NCBI GenBank assembly: GCA_002493085.1 | Contig: DKXQ01000040.1 | Location: 8,169 to 17,384, forward strand | DNA length: 9,216 nucleotides | From: Lachnoclostridium sp. UBA7122 | Lineage (GTDB): Bacteria > Bacillota > Clostridia > Lachnospirales > Lachnospiraceae | Reading direction: 5' to 3' | Shown: piece after piece, positions 1 to 6,935 of the stretch | Position numbering within the stretch: the stretch's first letter is position 1 | How the letters are laid out: the number at the start of each line of letters is the position of its first letter | The notes under the pieces: generated by a model | Seen by the model: only the letters and a program-made list of their open reading frames with translations | Database searches by the model: none | Told to the model about the DNA's origin: nothing | Program-made: the position numbers and the translations under genes

Positions 1-124
1 GCTCTGGCGGTTTCAAAATTTTTCCAGCCGGCAGCCGCTCCCGCTTAGATTTAAGCACCAGCGGCTCCATATACTGCCTTTTGGAAAAACCTTTGAAACC
101 TGCCAGAACATATATTACCAGAGC
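1..124. repeat. Nested long inverted repeat downstream of hydG (structured RNA, terminator or MITE-like element)
   Basis: The segment folds almost end to end on either strand. Seen pairings, outer to inner: TCTGGC (3-8) with GCCAGA (102-107); GGTTTCAAA (9-17) with TTTGAAACC (92-100); TTTTTCC (19-25) with GGAAAAA (83-89); GGC (30-32) with GCC (76-78); AGCCGCT (33-39) with AGCGGCT (60-66); GCTTA (43-47) with TAAGC (52-56), closed by a 4-base loop. An alternative outer pair is GCTCTGG (1-7) with CCAGAGC (118-124). It begins about 23 bases after the hydG stop. No T-run is visible on the transcribed side, although the sequence past base 1 is missing, so a simple terminator is not shown. A mobile palindromic repeat or a structured RNA fits equally well. 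The pairing is certain; the role is unknown. Confidence 0.75.
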
Positions 125-147
125 AAGTTATAAAAATTTGCATTTTA

Positions 148-1566
148 CTAAAAACGGAAGTCCCTCTTTCCACCATCCATTTCCTTAAGGTATTCCATAG
201 CTTTATTTCTTACATTGTCATCTGGTACTTTAAGTATCTCTTTTGCAATCAGCTTTTCACCAATGCGCTTTGTATCTTCTGCAGCATAATCTTCAAGATA
301 TTCTTTAAGTGTCATAAGAGCGTTTGGCTGGCAGCAGTTTACAATCTGGCCACTTTTCAAAAGGGACATAAACCTGTCTCCAGTCCTTCCTGCACGGTAA
401 CATGCTGTACAAAAGCTTGGTATATATCCAAGTTCCATAAGCCATCTGACTACTTCATCAAGTGTACGCATATCACTTACATCAAACTGTGCAGAACTGT
501 CATCCCTTACTGGCTCTGCATAACCGCCAACACTTGTGCGTGAGCCCCCGCTTATCTGCGAAATGCCAAGCTTAAGTACTTTTTCCCTCGTCTGTTGTGA
601 CTCCCTTGTAGAGATAATCATGCCTGTGTATGGTACTGCAATCCTTATTATGGCAACAATCTTTTCAAATATTTCATCTGGTACTGCATTGTCAAAATCC
701 GCTGTATCAATATCATCGGCCGGGCATACCCTTGGAACACTTATTGTATGAGGCCCAACTCCATGTACTGCCTCCAGATGCTCTGCATGCATAAGGATTC
801 CCACCAGTTCATACCGGTACATCTCAAGACCAAAAAGCACACCGATGCCGACATCATCAATGCCGCCTTCCATCGCCCTGTCCATTGCCTCTGTATGGTA
901 TGCATAATCGTGTTTTGGACCTGTAGGATGTAGCTGCCTATATGATTTTTTATTATATGTCTCCTGGAAAAGAATATATGTGCCAATGCCCGCATCCTTA
1001 AGTTTTGCATAGTTTTCTACAGTAGTAGCAGCAATATTTACATTAACACGTCGTATTGCACCATTCTTATGTTTAATACTGTAAATTGTATTTATACTCT
1101 CAAGAATATATTCAAGCGGATTATTTACCGGGTCTTCTCCTGATTCAATAGCAAGCCTTTTATGCCCCATATCCTGAAGTGCTATCACCTCATTTTTAAT
1201 CTCTTCCTGTGTAAGCTTCTTCCTTGGGATATGTTTGTTCTTATGGTGGTATGGACAATATGTACAGCCATTTACACAGTAATTGGAAAGATACAGCGGG
1301 GCAAACATTACAATTCTTCTGCCGTAGAACTTCTCTTTAATCTCCACTGCAAGCCTTTTTATTTCTTCATTAACTTCTGGAATTTCACATTCAAGCAATA
1401 CTGCTGCCTCTTTATGCGAAATGCCTTTTGCTTTTCTGGCTTTATCCAGTATACTAGTAACCAGTTCCATATTGTTTTTGTTCTTCTTTGCATAATCAAG
1501 ACATTCAAGGATTTCTTCGTCATTAATAAACTCTTCTGCCTTCATTGAATTTGGATTATAACCCAT
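148..1566 (-). CDS. hydG: [FeFe]-hydrogenase maturase HydG (radical SAM tyrosine lyase)
   Basis: HydG is a radical SAM enzyme that cleaves tyrosine to p-cresol and dehydroglycine and converts the latter to the CO and cyanide ligands of the [FeFe]-hydrogenase H-cluster, working with HydE and HydF in the cytoplasm. The 472-residue product has the expected length. The radical SAM motif CX3CX2C is at C97, C101 and C104. The HydG-specific C-terminal CX2CX22C cluster site is at C386, C389 and C412, which separates it from the related thiamine enzyme ThiH. The family-like segment HTISVPR is at 273-279. The start is supported by AAGGAG at 1578-1583, 11 bases upstream. It lies 22 bp after the 73-residue gene and is probably co-transcribed with it. 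No hydE, hydF or hydrogenase gene is in the window. No frame damage is seen. Confidence 0.97.
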   Translation of the reverse strand: MGYNPNSMKAEEFINDEEILECLDYAKKNKNNMELVTSILDKARKAKGISHKEAAVLLECEIPEVNEEIKRLAVEIKEKFYGRRIVMFAPLYLSNYCVNGCTYCPYHHKNKHIPRKKLTQEEIKNEVIALQDMGHKRLAIESGEDPVNNPLEYILESINTIYSIKHKNGAIRRVNVNIAATTVENYAKLKDAGIGTYILFQETYNKKSYRQLHPTGPKHDYAYHTEAMDRAMEGGIDDVGIGVLFGLEMYRYELVGILMHAEHLEAVHGVGPHTISVPRVCPADDIDTADFDNAVPDEIFEKIVAIIRIAVPYTGMIISTRESQQTREKVLKLGISQISGGSRTSVGGYAEPVRDDSSAQFDVSDMRTLDEVVRWLMELGYIPSFCTACYRAGRTGDRFMSLLKSGQIVNCCQPNALMTLKEYLEDYAAEDTKRIGEKLIAKEILKVPDDNVRNKAMEYLKEMDGGKRDFRF

Positions 1567-1588
1567 CTTAATTACATCTCCTTCTTTT

Positions 1589-1810
1589 TTAATATTCCTT
1601 TACAATATCTTCTTTTGCCACATTATATTTCTGCATAAACGTCTGTAAATCACTATCATTTCTAATAACCATAATGTCATGGAATTTTCCTGTCTGTATT
1701 TCTTTAAACCCTGCAACTTTCTCTCCTGTACATATACTTGCATGGATTACAGGTTTCTGGCTGCTTTTATCATAAGGCTCAACCTGCTGTTTTTTAAAAA
1801 AACTAAACAT
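1589..1810 (-). CDS. Small conserved-looking protein of unknown function, upstream of hydG
   Basis: This 73-residue protein begins with a short hydrophobic/basic stretch (MFSFFKK) and continues as a soluble acidic/basic protein ending in DIVKEY. It has no signal peptide, membrane helix or recognised cofactor motif; there is a single cysteine in ASICTGEK (residues 25-32). From memory, similar small proteins occur in Lachnospiraceae and are sometimes given the unlikely label aspartate dehydrogenase. At 73 residues it is far too short for that enzyme, so I do not adopt the name. GGTGA, 6 bases before the ATG, can serve as ribosome binding site. The 22-bp gap to hydG suggests translation from one mRNA and a possible link to hydrogenase maturation, but that is inference from position only. 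Confidence 0.8.
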   Translation of the reverse strand: MFSFFKKQQVEPYDKSSQKPVIHASICTGEKVAGFKEIQTGKFHDIMVIRNDSDLQTFMQKYNVAKEDIVKEY

Positions 1811-1861
1811 TGCCTGTCACCATCCTTAATTAAATACCTTGAATTTTCACTTATTTTGTTA

Positions 1862-2659
1862 CTATAGAATTTCTTCTATTATTCCAGCTTCTACCGAATC
1901 CCAGAATCCTGTAATTGAAGCACCTTGTGCCAGTTTATTTACAGTTTCCCCTTCCATATAAACACCAGGGTTACATTCTATTTTCCTGCTTTCTTTATCA
2001 GAAAAATTAATAATAACTCTCAGTACCCTGCCTCCAGATATCATATCTTCATCTGCCGCTTTTATTCCACTGTCAAAAAGCAGTAAAGATTCATAGATTT
2101 TATCAAAGTTCTCTGCTTTATCTACAACTTTCTTTTCAGCGTAGCATGGATATGTGCCAGCAGTGTACATATAACATTCTATGCCTGTTATATTGTACTT
2201 GGAAACTGCCGGTTCTTTATCAGGGCTGCCAGGTTTGCCAGTGTTTTTTATCTTCCATGGAATCCCATTCTTTTTAGCAAATTTCAATGCATATGCCCCC
2301 TTTGGAGTAATAATTGCCAGATTTTTGCATCCACTGAAAGCATTATCTGCAATTTTTCTGACTGAAGCTGGAATTTCTATCTTTTTCAGTTTAGTACACC
2401 CTTTAAATGCTGATGCTTTTATTTGTGACGTGCCTTTGTTAATTACTACTTTTTTAACTTTCCTGTTGTCTGCAAATGCCTTTTTCCCTATTGTCTTTAC
2501 CCTGGCTGGAACTAAAACAGATGTACTGTTTCCAGTGTAACTTTGCAGTACAGTCCCTTTTATATTAAAACCTGATACAGCGCCAGCCTGGAAAGTGTTG
2601 CATGCCAGTATACATACCATCATAACTATTCCCATAAAAGCTTTTTTCATAAACTTCAT
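1862..2659 (-). CDS. Secreted BspA-like leucine-rich repeat protein (LRR_5)
   Basis: The 265-residue product has a signal peptide (basic KFMKK, hydrophobic core to about residue 22, likely cleavage after AGA at 27). C20 in the context ILAC gives a weak alternative lipoprotein site. Residues about 31-137 are BspA/LRR_5-type repeats, recognised from VKTIGKKAFADN (54-65), IKASAFKGCTKLKKIEIP (80-97) and VRKIADNAFSGCKNL (100-114), ending in the usual 'AYALKFAKKNGIPWKI' cap. A GKPGSPDKEP linker (141-150) leads to an unrecognised C-terminal domain of about 115 residues. BspA-like repeats are known from adhesins and other surface proteins of host-associated anaerobes; the ligand here cannot be read. 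AAAGGAG lies nine bases before the ATG. The gene starts 48 bp after the peptidase stop with no terminator between, so co-transcription is likely. Confidence 0.88.
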   Translation of the reverse strand: MKFMKKAFMGIVMMVCILACNTFQAGAVSGFNIKGTVLQSYTGNSTSVLVPARVKTIGKKAFADNRKVKKVVINKGTSQIKASAFKGCTKLKKIEIPASVRKIADNAFSGCKNLAIITPKGAYALKFAKKNGIPWKIKNTGKPGSPDKEPAVSKYNITGIECYMYTAGTYPCYAEKKVVDKAENFDKIYESLLLFDSGIKAADEDMISGGRVLRVIINFSDKESRKIECNPGVYMEGETVNKLAQGASITGFWDSVEAGIIEEIL

Positions 2660-2707
2660 AATTAACAGCTCCTTTCCTTAAGCCACAGCATGCCATTTTT
2701 ATACAGC

Positions 2708-5700
2708 TTATTCCTGTACTACAATATTAACCGTTGCCTCTGGCACTGTCTGCCCTTTTGGTACACCGCCTGTTGCCTGTACTTTTATTGTATAAGTGCC
2801 AGCAGCCGCCTTTTTTGCAACTTTGGCAACTCCCTTGCCATTAACAGAAACATTTTTCTTACTGCTGCTGCTCCATTTCAGCTTCATTTTATCTTTATTA
2901 TATGGTTCCTGTCCTCCATTAAATATAATTTTCTCCTTTAAATTAACTGTTTCTGTCTTTTTAAGGCTGAGTGAAGCAGGAGAAAAGCTAACTGTTGTTA
3001 CTGGTACACAGGTAACTTTAATTGTATCTTTAACCTTATAGCTTTTACTTGCCTTATCATAACTATCTGCTGCAAATACTGTTACATAAGCTATGCCTGG
3101 CCCTTTTGGCTTTACTACGCCTTTTCCATTTACTGAAATAATCCTTCTGCCATTTTTATCTTTTACACCTACGGAATTTGTAACCATCCACTTTAACTTT
3201 GTATTGGTAGGCTGGTCATCAGGTTTTGATTCATTAAATGAAGCACCAAGTGTTACGGAAGATTTTTTCTCTGTAAATGAAATGCTGCGCTTGTCTAACT
3301 CTATATTGTAGCTCATATTATATGATGTTGCTGGCCTTTTAAATATTTTTGTCTTTGGTGTCTGGCCTTTTTTACCCGTTTTAATATAAGATACAGTAGC
3401 GTCAATTCTTAACTTTTCTCCTCTGTTTTTAGAAGAAGCTACTTGCTGTACATATAATTCACAGCCATCTTTTCCGCCTTCACCTACAGGAGTTAATATA
3501 ATATTGCCTGCAGTTCCCCTGCCTGTCTTCCACTCTATCTTTTCAGGTGAAAGCTTTTTCATGGTATTGCTTAAAGCAATCTTATATGTATTATATTTAT
3601 AAAGCTTTTTAGGCAATTTGTCAAATGTACATTCTATAGTATCCCCTGCACGTGACTTTACATTTACAGTACAGTCTGCCTGCTTGCCGCTGATTGTCGT
3701 TGCAGTAACTACAGCAGTTCCTTCTGATACCCCTGTAACATTGCCTTCTTCATCAACCGTTGCAATAGCAGAGCCGCTTGCAGTCCAGATAACATAGTCG
3801 TCTGTATCTTCTGGTGTCAGGACAGCTTCAATCTTTTTAGTATTTCCTATAGAAAGCGTTATTTCATCCTTTGACAGTGTAATAGTTTCTGCTGGTTTCT
3901 GTAATGAAACATTTATTTTTATACTGTCCTTTCCAGTCCCTGCAAAAGCTTCTGCTGTTATAACTGCGTCTCCTGGGCGTACTGCTGTAATAGCCCCATC
4001 TGTGGCAACTTTAGCAACACTTTCATTATCAGAATAATATATAACTGTATCATCAGTGCCAGATGGCTGCACATCCATATTGCCATCACTGGAAAGGTTA
4101 TATATCTCTCCTGCTTTCATCGTATGTTCTGCTTCTTTGATGTCAATGCTTGTAATTGGATTTTTGGCATCATTTATTGTATATGCTTTAATACGGAGAT
4201 TTGCTTCACGCTGTTTCCCTAAATCCATCCATGCAGAATTGCTTCCGGCAGCGCGGCAAAAGCTCTGTCCCTCCTGTGCCTCTGCATCAGAATAAATCCA
4301 GCTGCCATTATAATCATTATCTACTGCATAATATGTATAACCACTATTATTATTTTTTAATGTTACTACTACAGAAAATACATCTCCAGGGTTTAAAGAC
4401 ACATTTTCTTCAAGTTCTACTGTATGATATCCTTCAAATAACTGTGTTCCGCTTGTTGAAGTTACCTCTGTGCCAGAAACCGGGTCAGATTTATCTGTAA
4501 GGTTTTTATATATTTTTATGTCATAATCATAGTTTGCATTAGTATAAATAGCAACTGCTTTTAATACCTCTTTTCCCTGTGCAGTAAAAACATTTGCCTC
4601 CTCAACTCCTGAACTATAGTTTCCACTTGCTAGAGAAATTCCGCCATCATACTGGTAATTGTGGTCATAATAACTGCTCTTATCATCGCTGCTTACAGCC
4701 TTCACTGCATATGCTGAAGTACTTAATGAAGTATCATAGTATGAAATCCAGAAGTATCCGCTCTCTCCATACCAGTCTCCCCAGCTGTTTCTGATAAGCC
4801 ATGCACCATTGCCAGGAGGTGTTGTTTTAAAGTTTGACGCATCAAAATTATCATCCCATCCTACTGCTGCAACAGCGTGATTAGTACTTCTGCTTTCATA
4901 GTTATAGTATGCTGCCTTCTTGGAATTGTAATAGGTATCATTGTCAAAATAAGAGATTCCAACCGCACCATAATCTGATATCATCTGTTTCACAATATCC
5001 CTGTCAGAAGAATTAATTACATAGACATCCTGGACATGGGCCGAATCTTTACTTATAGCATAGCTGTCATCTAAATGTGCACTGTTCTTTTCAGCCTGCA
5101 GGACACTATACTTTGCCGCTGGTTCTTTAACTTCAGATACCGCTCCTACCCAGTCCATCAGCATAAACTTTGTATATGTAGTATTATTGCCGCTTGTGTA
5201 CCACTCTGGTGACAGTGCTGTAGAGCCACTGCCCTGCTTTATTACATGGAAATTGTCACCACTGCACAGTCCAAGCGGGTCAGGCCAGTCATGGTTCATA
5301 AAGAAAACTGTCTGGAATTCTGACATATCTTCACCTGATGGCAGCATGCCCTGCTTAAGAAGACTCATCTCCACCATAGCCATCGCACTGTGTGCCCAGC
5401 ATGTGCCAAAAGGACTCTGGTTCCTTATAGCAGGTATACTTGCAGCAATCTCTTCATCTTTCCTTGGGTCATACTTTTCATCAAGCCGCAATGCGTAATT
5501 CTGTGGAAAATAGTCCTTATATTCACTAACACTGGCTGGAGGTTCTTCATCAACATCACGATAGTTATTTACCATTTTTCTCGAAATTTCCAAATCCATT
5601 TGCTCTTTTTCAGTTATTTGTCCTGAGCCAGCTTCATCTGCCATATATTCATCTGCCTGGACTGGCATCCCCTGCCATACCACTGAAACAGCCAGTGCCA

Positions 5701-5743
5701 GCGATAATCCTATAGCACAACATCTTTTCTTAATCTCCCTCAT
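2708..5743 (-). CDS. Secreted papain-family (C1) cysteine peptidase with lectin-like domain and bacterial Ig-like repeats
   Basis: The 1011-residue product has a signal peptide (REIKKR, hydrophobic 8-25, cleavage near VQA at 28-30) and a short pro-region. The C1 catalytic domain spans about 76-350: oxyanion Q109 and nucleophile C115 in NQSPFGTCWAHS, H289 in STNHAVAAVGWDD, and N319 in WLIRNSWGDWYGESGYFWIS, so the active site is complete. Residues about 355-525 match the lectin-like domain that follows C1 domains in such proteins. Big_2-type Ig-like domains lie at about 530-612 and 617-695, with further Ig-like repeats at 815-913 and 916-1010 that share a VNGKGV motif. There is no sortase motif or transmembrane anchor, so it is presumably released or held non-covalently. 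The ATG is preceded by AACGGCTGATTT, which has no Shine-Dalgarno. The native one seems to have been displaced by the adjacent IS607 insertion, so expression may be reduced. Confidence 0.93.
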   Translation of the reverse strand: MREIKKRCCAIGLSLALAVSVVWQGMPVQADEYMADEAGSGQITEKEQMDLEISRKMVNNYRDVDEEPPASVSEYKDYFPQNYALRLDEKYDPRKDEEIAASIPAIRNQSPFGTCWAHSAMAMVEMSLLKQGMLPSGEDMSEFQTVFFMNHDWPDPLGLCSGDNFHVIKQGSGSTALSPEWYTSGNNTTYTKFMLMDWVGAVSEVKEPAAKYSVLQAEKNSAHLDDSYAISKDSAHVQDVYVINSSDRDIVKQMISDYGAVGISYFDNDTYYNSKKAAYYNYESRSTNHAVAAVGWDDNFDASNFKTTPPGNGAWLIRNSWGDWYGESGYFWISYYDTSLSTSAYAVKAVSSDDKSSYYDHNYQYDGGISLASGNYSSGVEEANVFTAQGKEVLKAVAIYTNANYDYDIKIYKNLTDKSDPVSGTEVTSTSGTQLFEGYHTVELEENVSLNPGDVFSVVVTLKNNNSGYTYYAVDNDYNGSWIYSDAEAQEGQSFCRAAGSNSAWMDLGKQREANLRIKAYTINDAKNPITSIDIKEAEHTMKAGEIYNLSSDGNMDVQPSGTDDTVIYYSDNESVAKVATDGAITAVRPGDAVITAEAFAGTGKDSIKINVSLQKPAETITLSKDEITLSIGNTKKIEAVLTPEDTDDYVIWTASGSAIATVDEEGNVTGVSEGTAVVTATTISGKQADCTVNVKSRAGDTIECTFDKLPKKLYKYNTYKIALSNTMKKLSPEKIEWKTGRGTAGNIILTPVGEGGKDGCELYVQQVASSKNRGEKLRIDATVSYIKTGKKGQTPKTKIFKRPATSYNMSYNIELDKRSISFTEKKSSVTLGASFNESKPDDQPTNTKLKWMVTNSVGVKDKNGRRIISVNGKGVVKPKGPGIAYVTVFAADSYDKASKSYKVKDTIKVTCVPVTTVSFSPASLSLKKTETVNLKEKIIFNGGQEPYNKDKMKLKWSSSSKKNVSVNGKGVAKVAKKAAAGTYTIKVQATGGVPKGQTVPEATVNIVVQE

Positions 5744-5752
5744 AAATCAGCC

Positions 5753-5918
5753 GTTACTGAAAACTTATAAAAAGCTATAAACTCTTATGTTCCATTCCTG
5801 TTTCAACGTATATGCTTTGGTGGTTACAAGTAACACACTACTCACAAGTTCATGTACACTCCACAGGCGTAAATTCCTGACTAACGTATCAGTACATATC
5901 TGTATTAACTTTTAAGTG
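5753..5918 (-). ncRNA. Probable omega-RNA scaffold / right end of the IS607 relic
   Basis: TnpB proteins use an omega-RNA made from the 3' end of their gene and the element's right end, with the guide taken from flanking DNA. This 166-base non-coding stretch sits exactly there. It has plausible pairing, for example GTTAC-TT-GTAAC, and a longer-range CCTGT with ACAGG just before the terminal repeat. The base after the inferred end begins CTGATTTATG, the peptidase start region, which would be the guide. The identification rests on position and weak structure only. An open frame of about 47 codons, shifted from TnpB, also crosses it and stops at 5765-5767, so it may partly be former tnpB coding sequence. 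Confidence 0.4.
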
Positions 5919-6593
5919 TTATGATACAGATTGCAAAGCATTTTCTCCATATCTTTTCAGATTCAAAGCTGCCTGGTAATCTCTGTCAATTACATTTCCA
6001 CATTCACATCTGTAAATACGGTCTGATAACTTCAAATCCTTCTTGATAGCGCCGCAACAACTGCATAATTTAGAACTTGGAAAGAACCTGTTTGCAATTA
6101 TAAGCGGTATAGTATTACATCTGCACTTATATTCCATCTGTCTTCTAAACTCACCAAAATATTGTTGTTGTATGGCTTTTGAAAGATGCCGGTTTTTCAT
6201 CATTCCTTTTACATTCAAATCTTCCAGGACAATAAACTTTGGTTTTCGGTTTATAATTCCTGTTGTGGTCTGATGCAAATAATCCTGACGGATATCCGTT
6301 AGTCTGTGATTTAATTTCAAAAGTTCCTTTTCACCTTTTATAATGTTACCTGTTTTACAGTAACTTCCCCCTTTTTTATTTTTTTCATATTTTCTTGATA
6401 TGCAACGCTGTAACTTGCGTTTTCTTTTTTCCAGTTTCTTTACTTTTTGTGTTTTGTTTATATTCTGGTATTTCTTCCTGTCAGAACATACTGCTAAGTC
6501 TTTGATGCCTAAATCAATACCAATGTCTCCGTTTGATGGAATAACAGACGTGTTTTTATATTCTGTTCCAACTGTAACCCACCATCTTCTATA
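5919..6593 (-). pseudogene. tnpB: Truncated TnpB (RuvC and zinc-finger part of an IS607-family TnpB)
   Basis: An uninterrupted frame of about 224 codons encodes the C-terminal part of TnpB, the RNA-guided nuclease of IS200/IS605 and IS607 elements; family members are usually about 370-400 residues. Recognisable order: WWVTVGTEY, then GIDLGIKDL with the first RuvC aspartate, a lysine-rich helix region, FIVLEDLNVKGM with the RuvC glutamate, a zinc-ribbon CX2C and CXC pair (LCSCCGAIK, YRCECGN), and DRDYQAALNL with the last RuvC aspartate. All three catalytic acids are therefore present. The N-terminal RNA- and DNA-binding part is missing: upstream the frame runs into tnpA sequence and a stop at 6618-6620. 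The TTG at 6320 is inside the RuvC domain and is not a real start. Activity is unlikely without the N-terminal half. Confidence 0.9.
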
Positions 6594-6832
6594 AGTTCTT
6601 TTACAAGCTTTCTCTGTTTATTGCTTGAAACTCTGCAATAACCTATTACAATTCTATCTAAATCAGGGGTTATATTCATAACTTGATTTAATTGCTCCTG
6701 TGAATAATATCTGTATCCGTTATTAGAAGTATGATGTGGATGAAGTTTCCCATTCTTATCCCAATTTCTTAATGTTTGTGCGGACACTCCTAATATTTGT
6801 GAAAATTTATTGATAGAATAATATTTACCCAT
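6509..6832 (-). pseudogene. tnpA: Truncated TnpA (IS607-family serine transposase, N-terminal part)
   Basis: IS607 TnpA is a serine recombinase of roughly 200 residues with an N-terminal MerR-like DNA-binding domain. Here the start at 6832 is set by AGGAG ten bases upstream of ATGGGTAAATATTATTC; the frame itself opens further upstream at 6892. Residues 3-52 (YYSINKFSQILGVSAQTLRN, followed by GYRYYSQEQLNQVM) are the helix-turn-helix. GYCRVSSNKQ (64-73) contains the catalytic serine, S69. The recombinase core that should follow is absent. Residues 74-83, RKLVKELIED, resemble the usual C-terminal end of these proteins, then the frame reads out of phase through tnpB sequence to a stop at 6509. 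This suggests two deletions: one inside tnpA and one from the tnpA end into tnpB. It is not functional as a recombinase. Confidence 0.9.
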
Positions 6833-6874
6833 AATTGAAATCTCCTCATAATGTTTATACTTTATTCCATCAAT

Positions 6875-6919
6875 AAAACTTATAAAAATCAATATATAAT
6901 TATAATTTTTATAAGTTTT
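6875..6919. repeat. 15-bp inverted repeat at the tnpA-proximal end of the IS607 relic
   Basis: AAAACTTATAAAAAT (6875-6889) and ATTTTTATAAGTTTT (6905-6919) are perfect complements separated by a 15-base AT-rich loop. A third copy, AAAACTTATAAAAA, is at 5760-5773 near the opposite end of the element. Copies at both ends fit recombinase binding sites, and the location upstream of tnpA could also allow self-regulation of its promoter. Function is inferred; the repeats are directly visible. Confidence 0.8.
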
Positions 6920-6935
6920 AATTAACTGTCAAGAG

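Noticed and set aside
741..1010. Minus-strand 89-codon frame and plus-strand frames over 536-1548
   Set aside because: They lie wholly inside hydG, which is intact and clearly recognisable; none has a ribosome binding site or recognisable product.
148..1566. ThiH (thiamine tyrosine lyase) instead of HydG
   Set aside because: The C-terminal CX2CX22C cluster site and the 472-residue length are HydG features; ThiH lacks that second cluster site.
2600..2659. Lipoprotein signal at C20 of the BspA-like protein
   Set aside because: ILAC is a poor lipobox and a standard AGA cleavage site follows seven residues later, so signal peptidase I processing is more likely.
2690..5626. Plus-strand open frames opposite the peptidase gene
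   Set aside because: Low-complexity, Phe/Leu/Ser-rich translations are typical antisense shadows of a Lys- and Glu-rich gene.
5919..6320. Separate 133-codon transposase gene starting at TTG 6320
   Set aside because: The same frame continues upstream through clear TnpB sequence to about 6593, so the TTG is internal.
6833..6892. Upstream start of tnpA at 6892
   Set aside because: The extra 20 residues do not fit the family and overlap the inverted-repeat end; a good ribosome binding site supports 6832.
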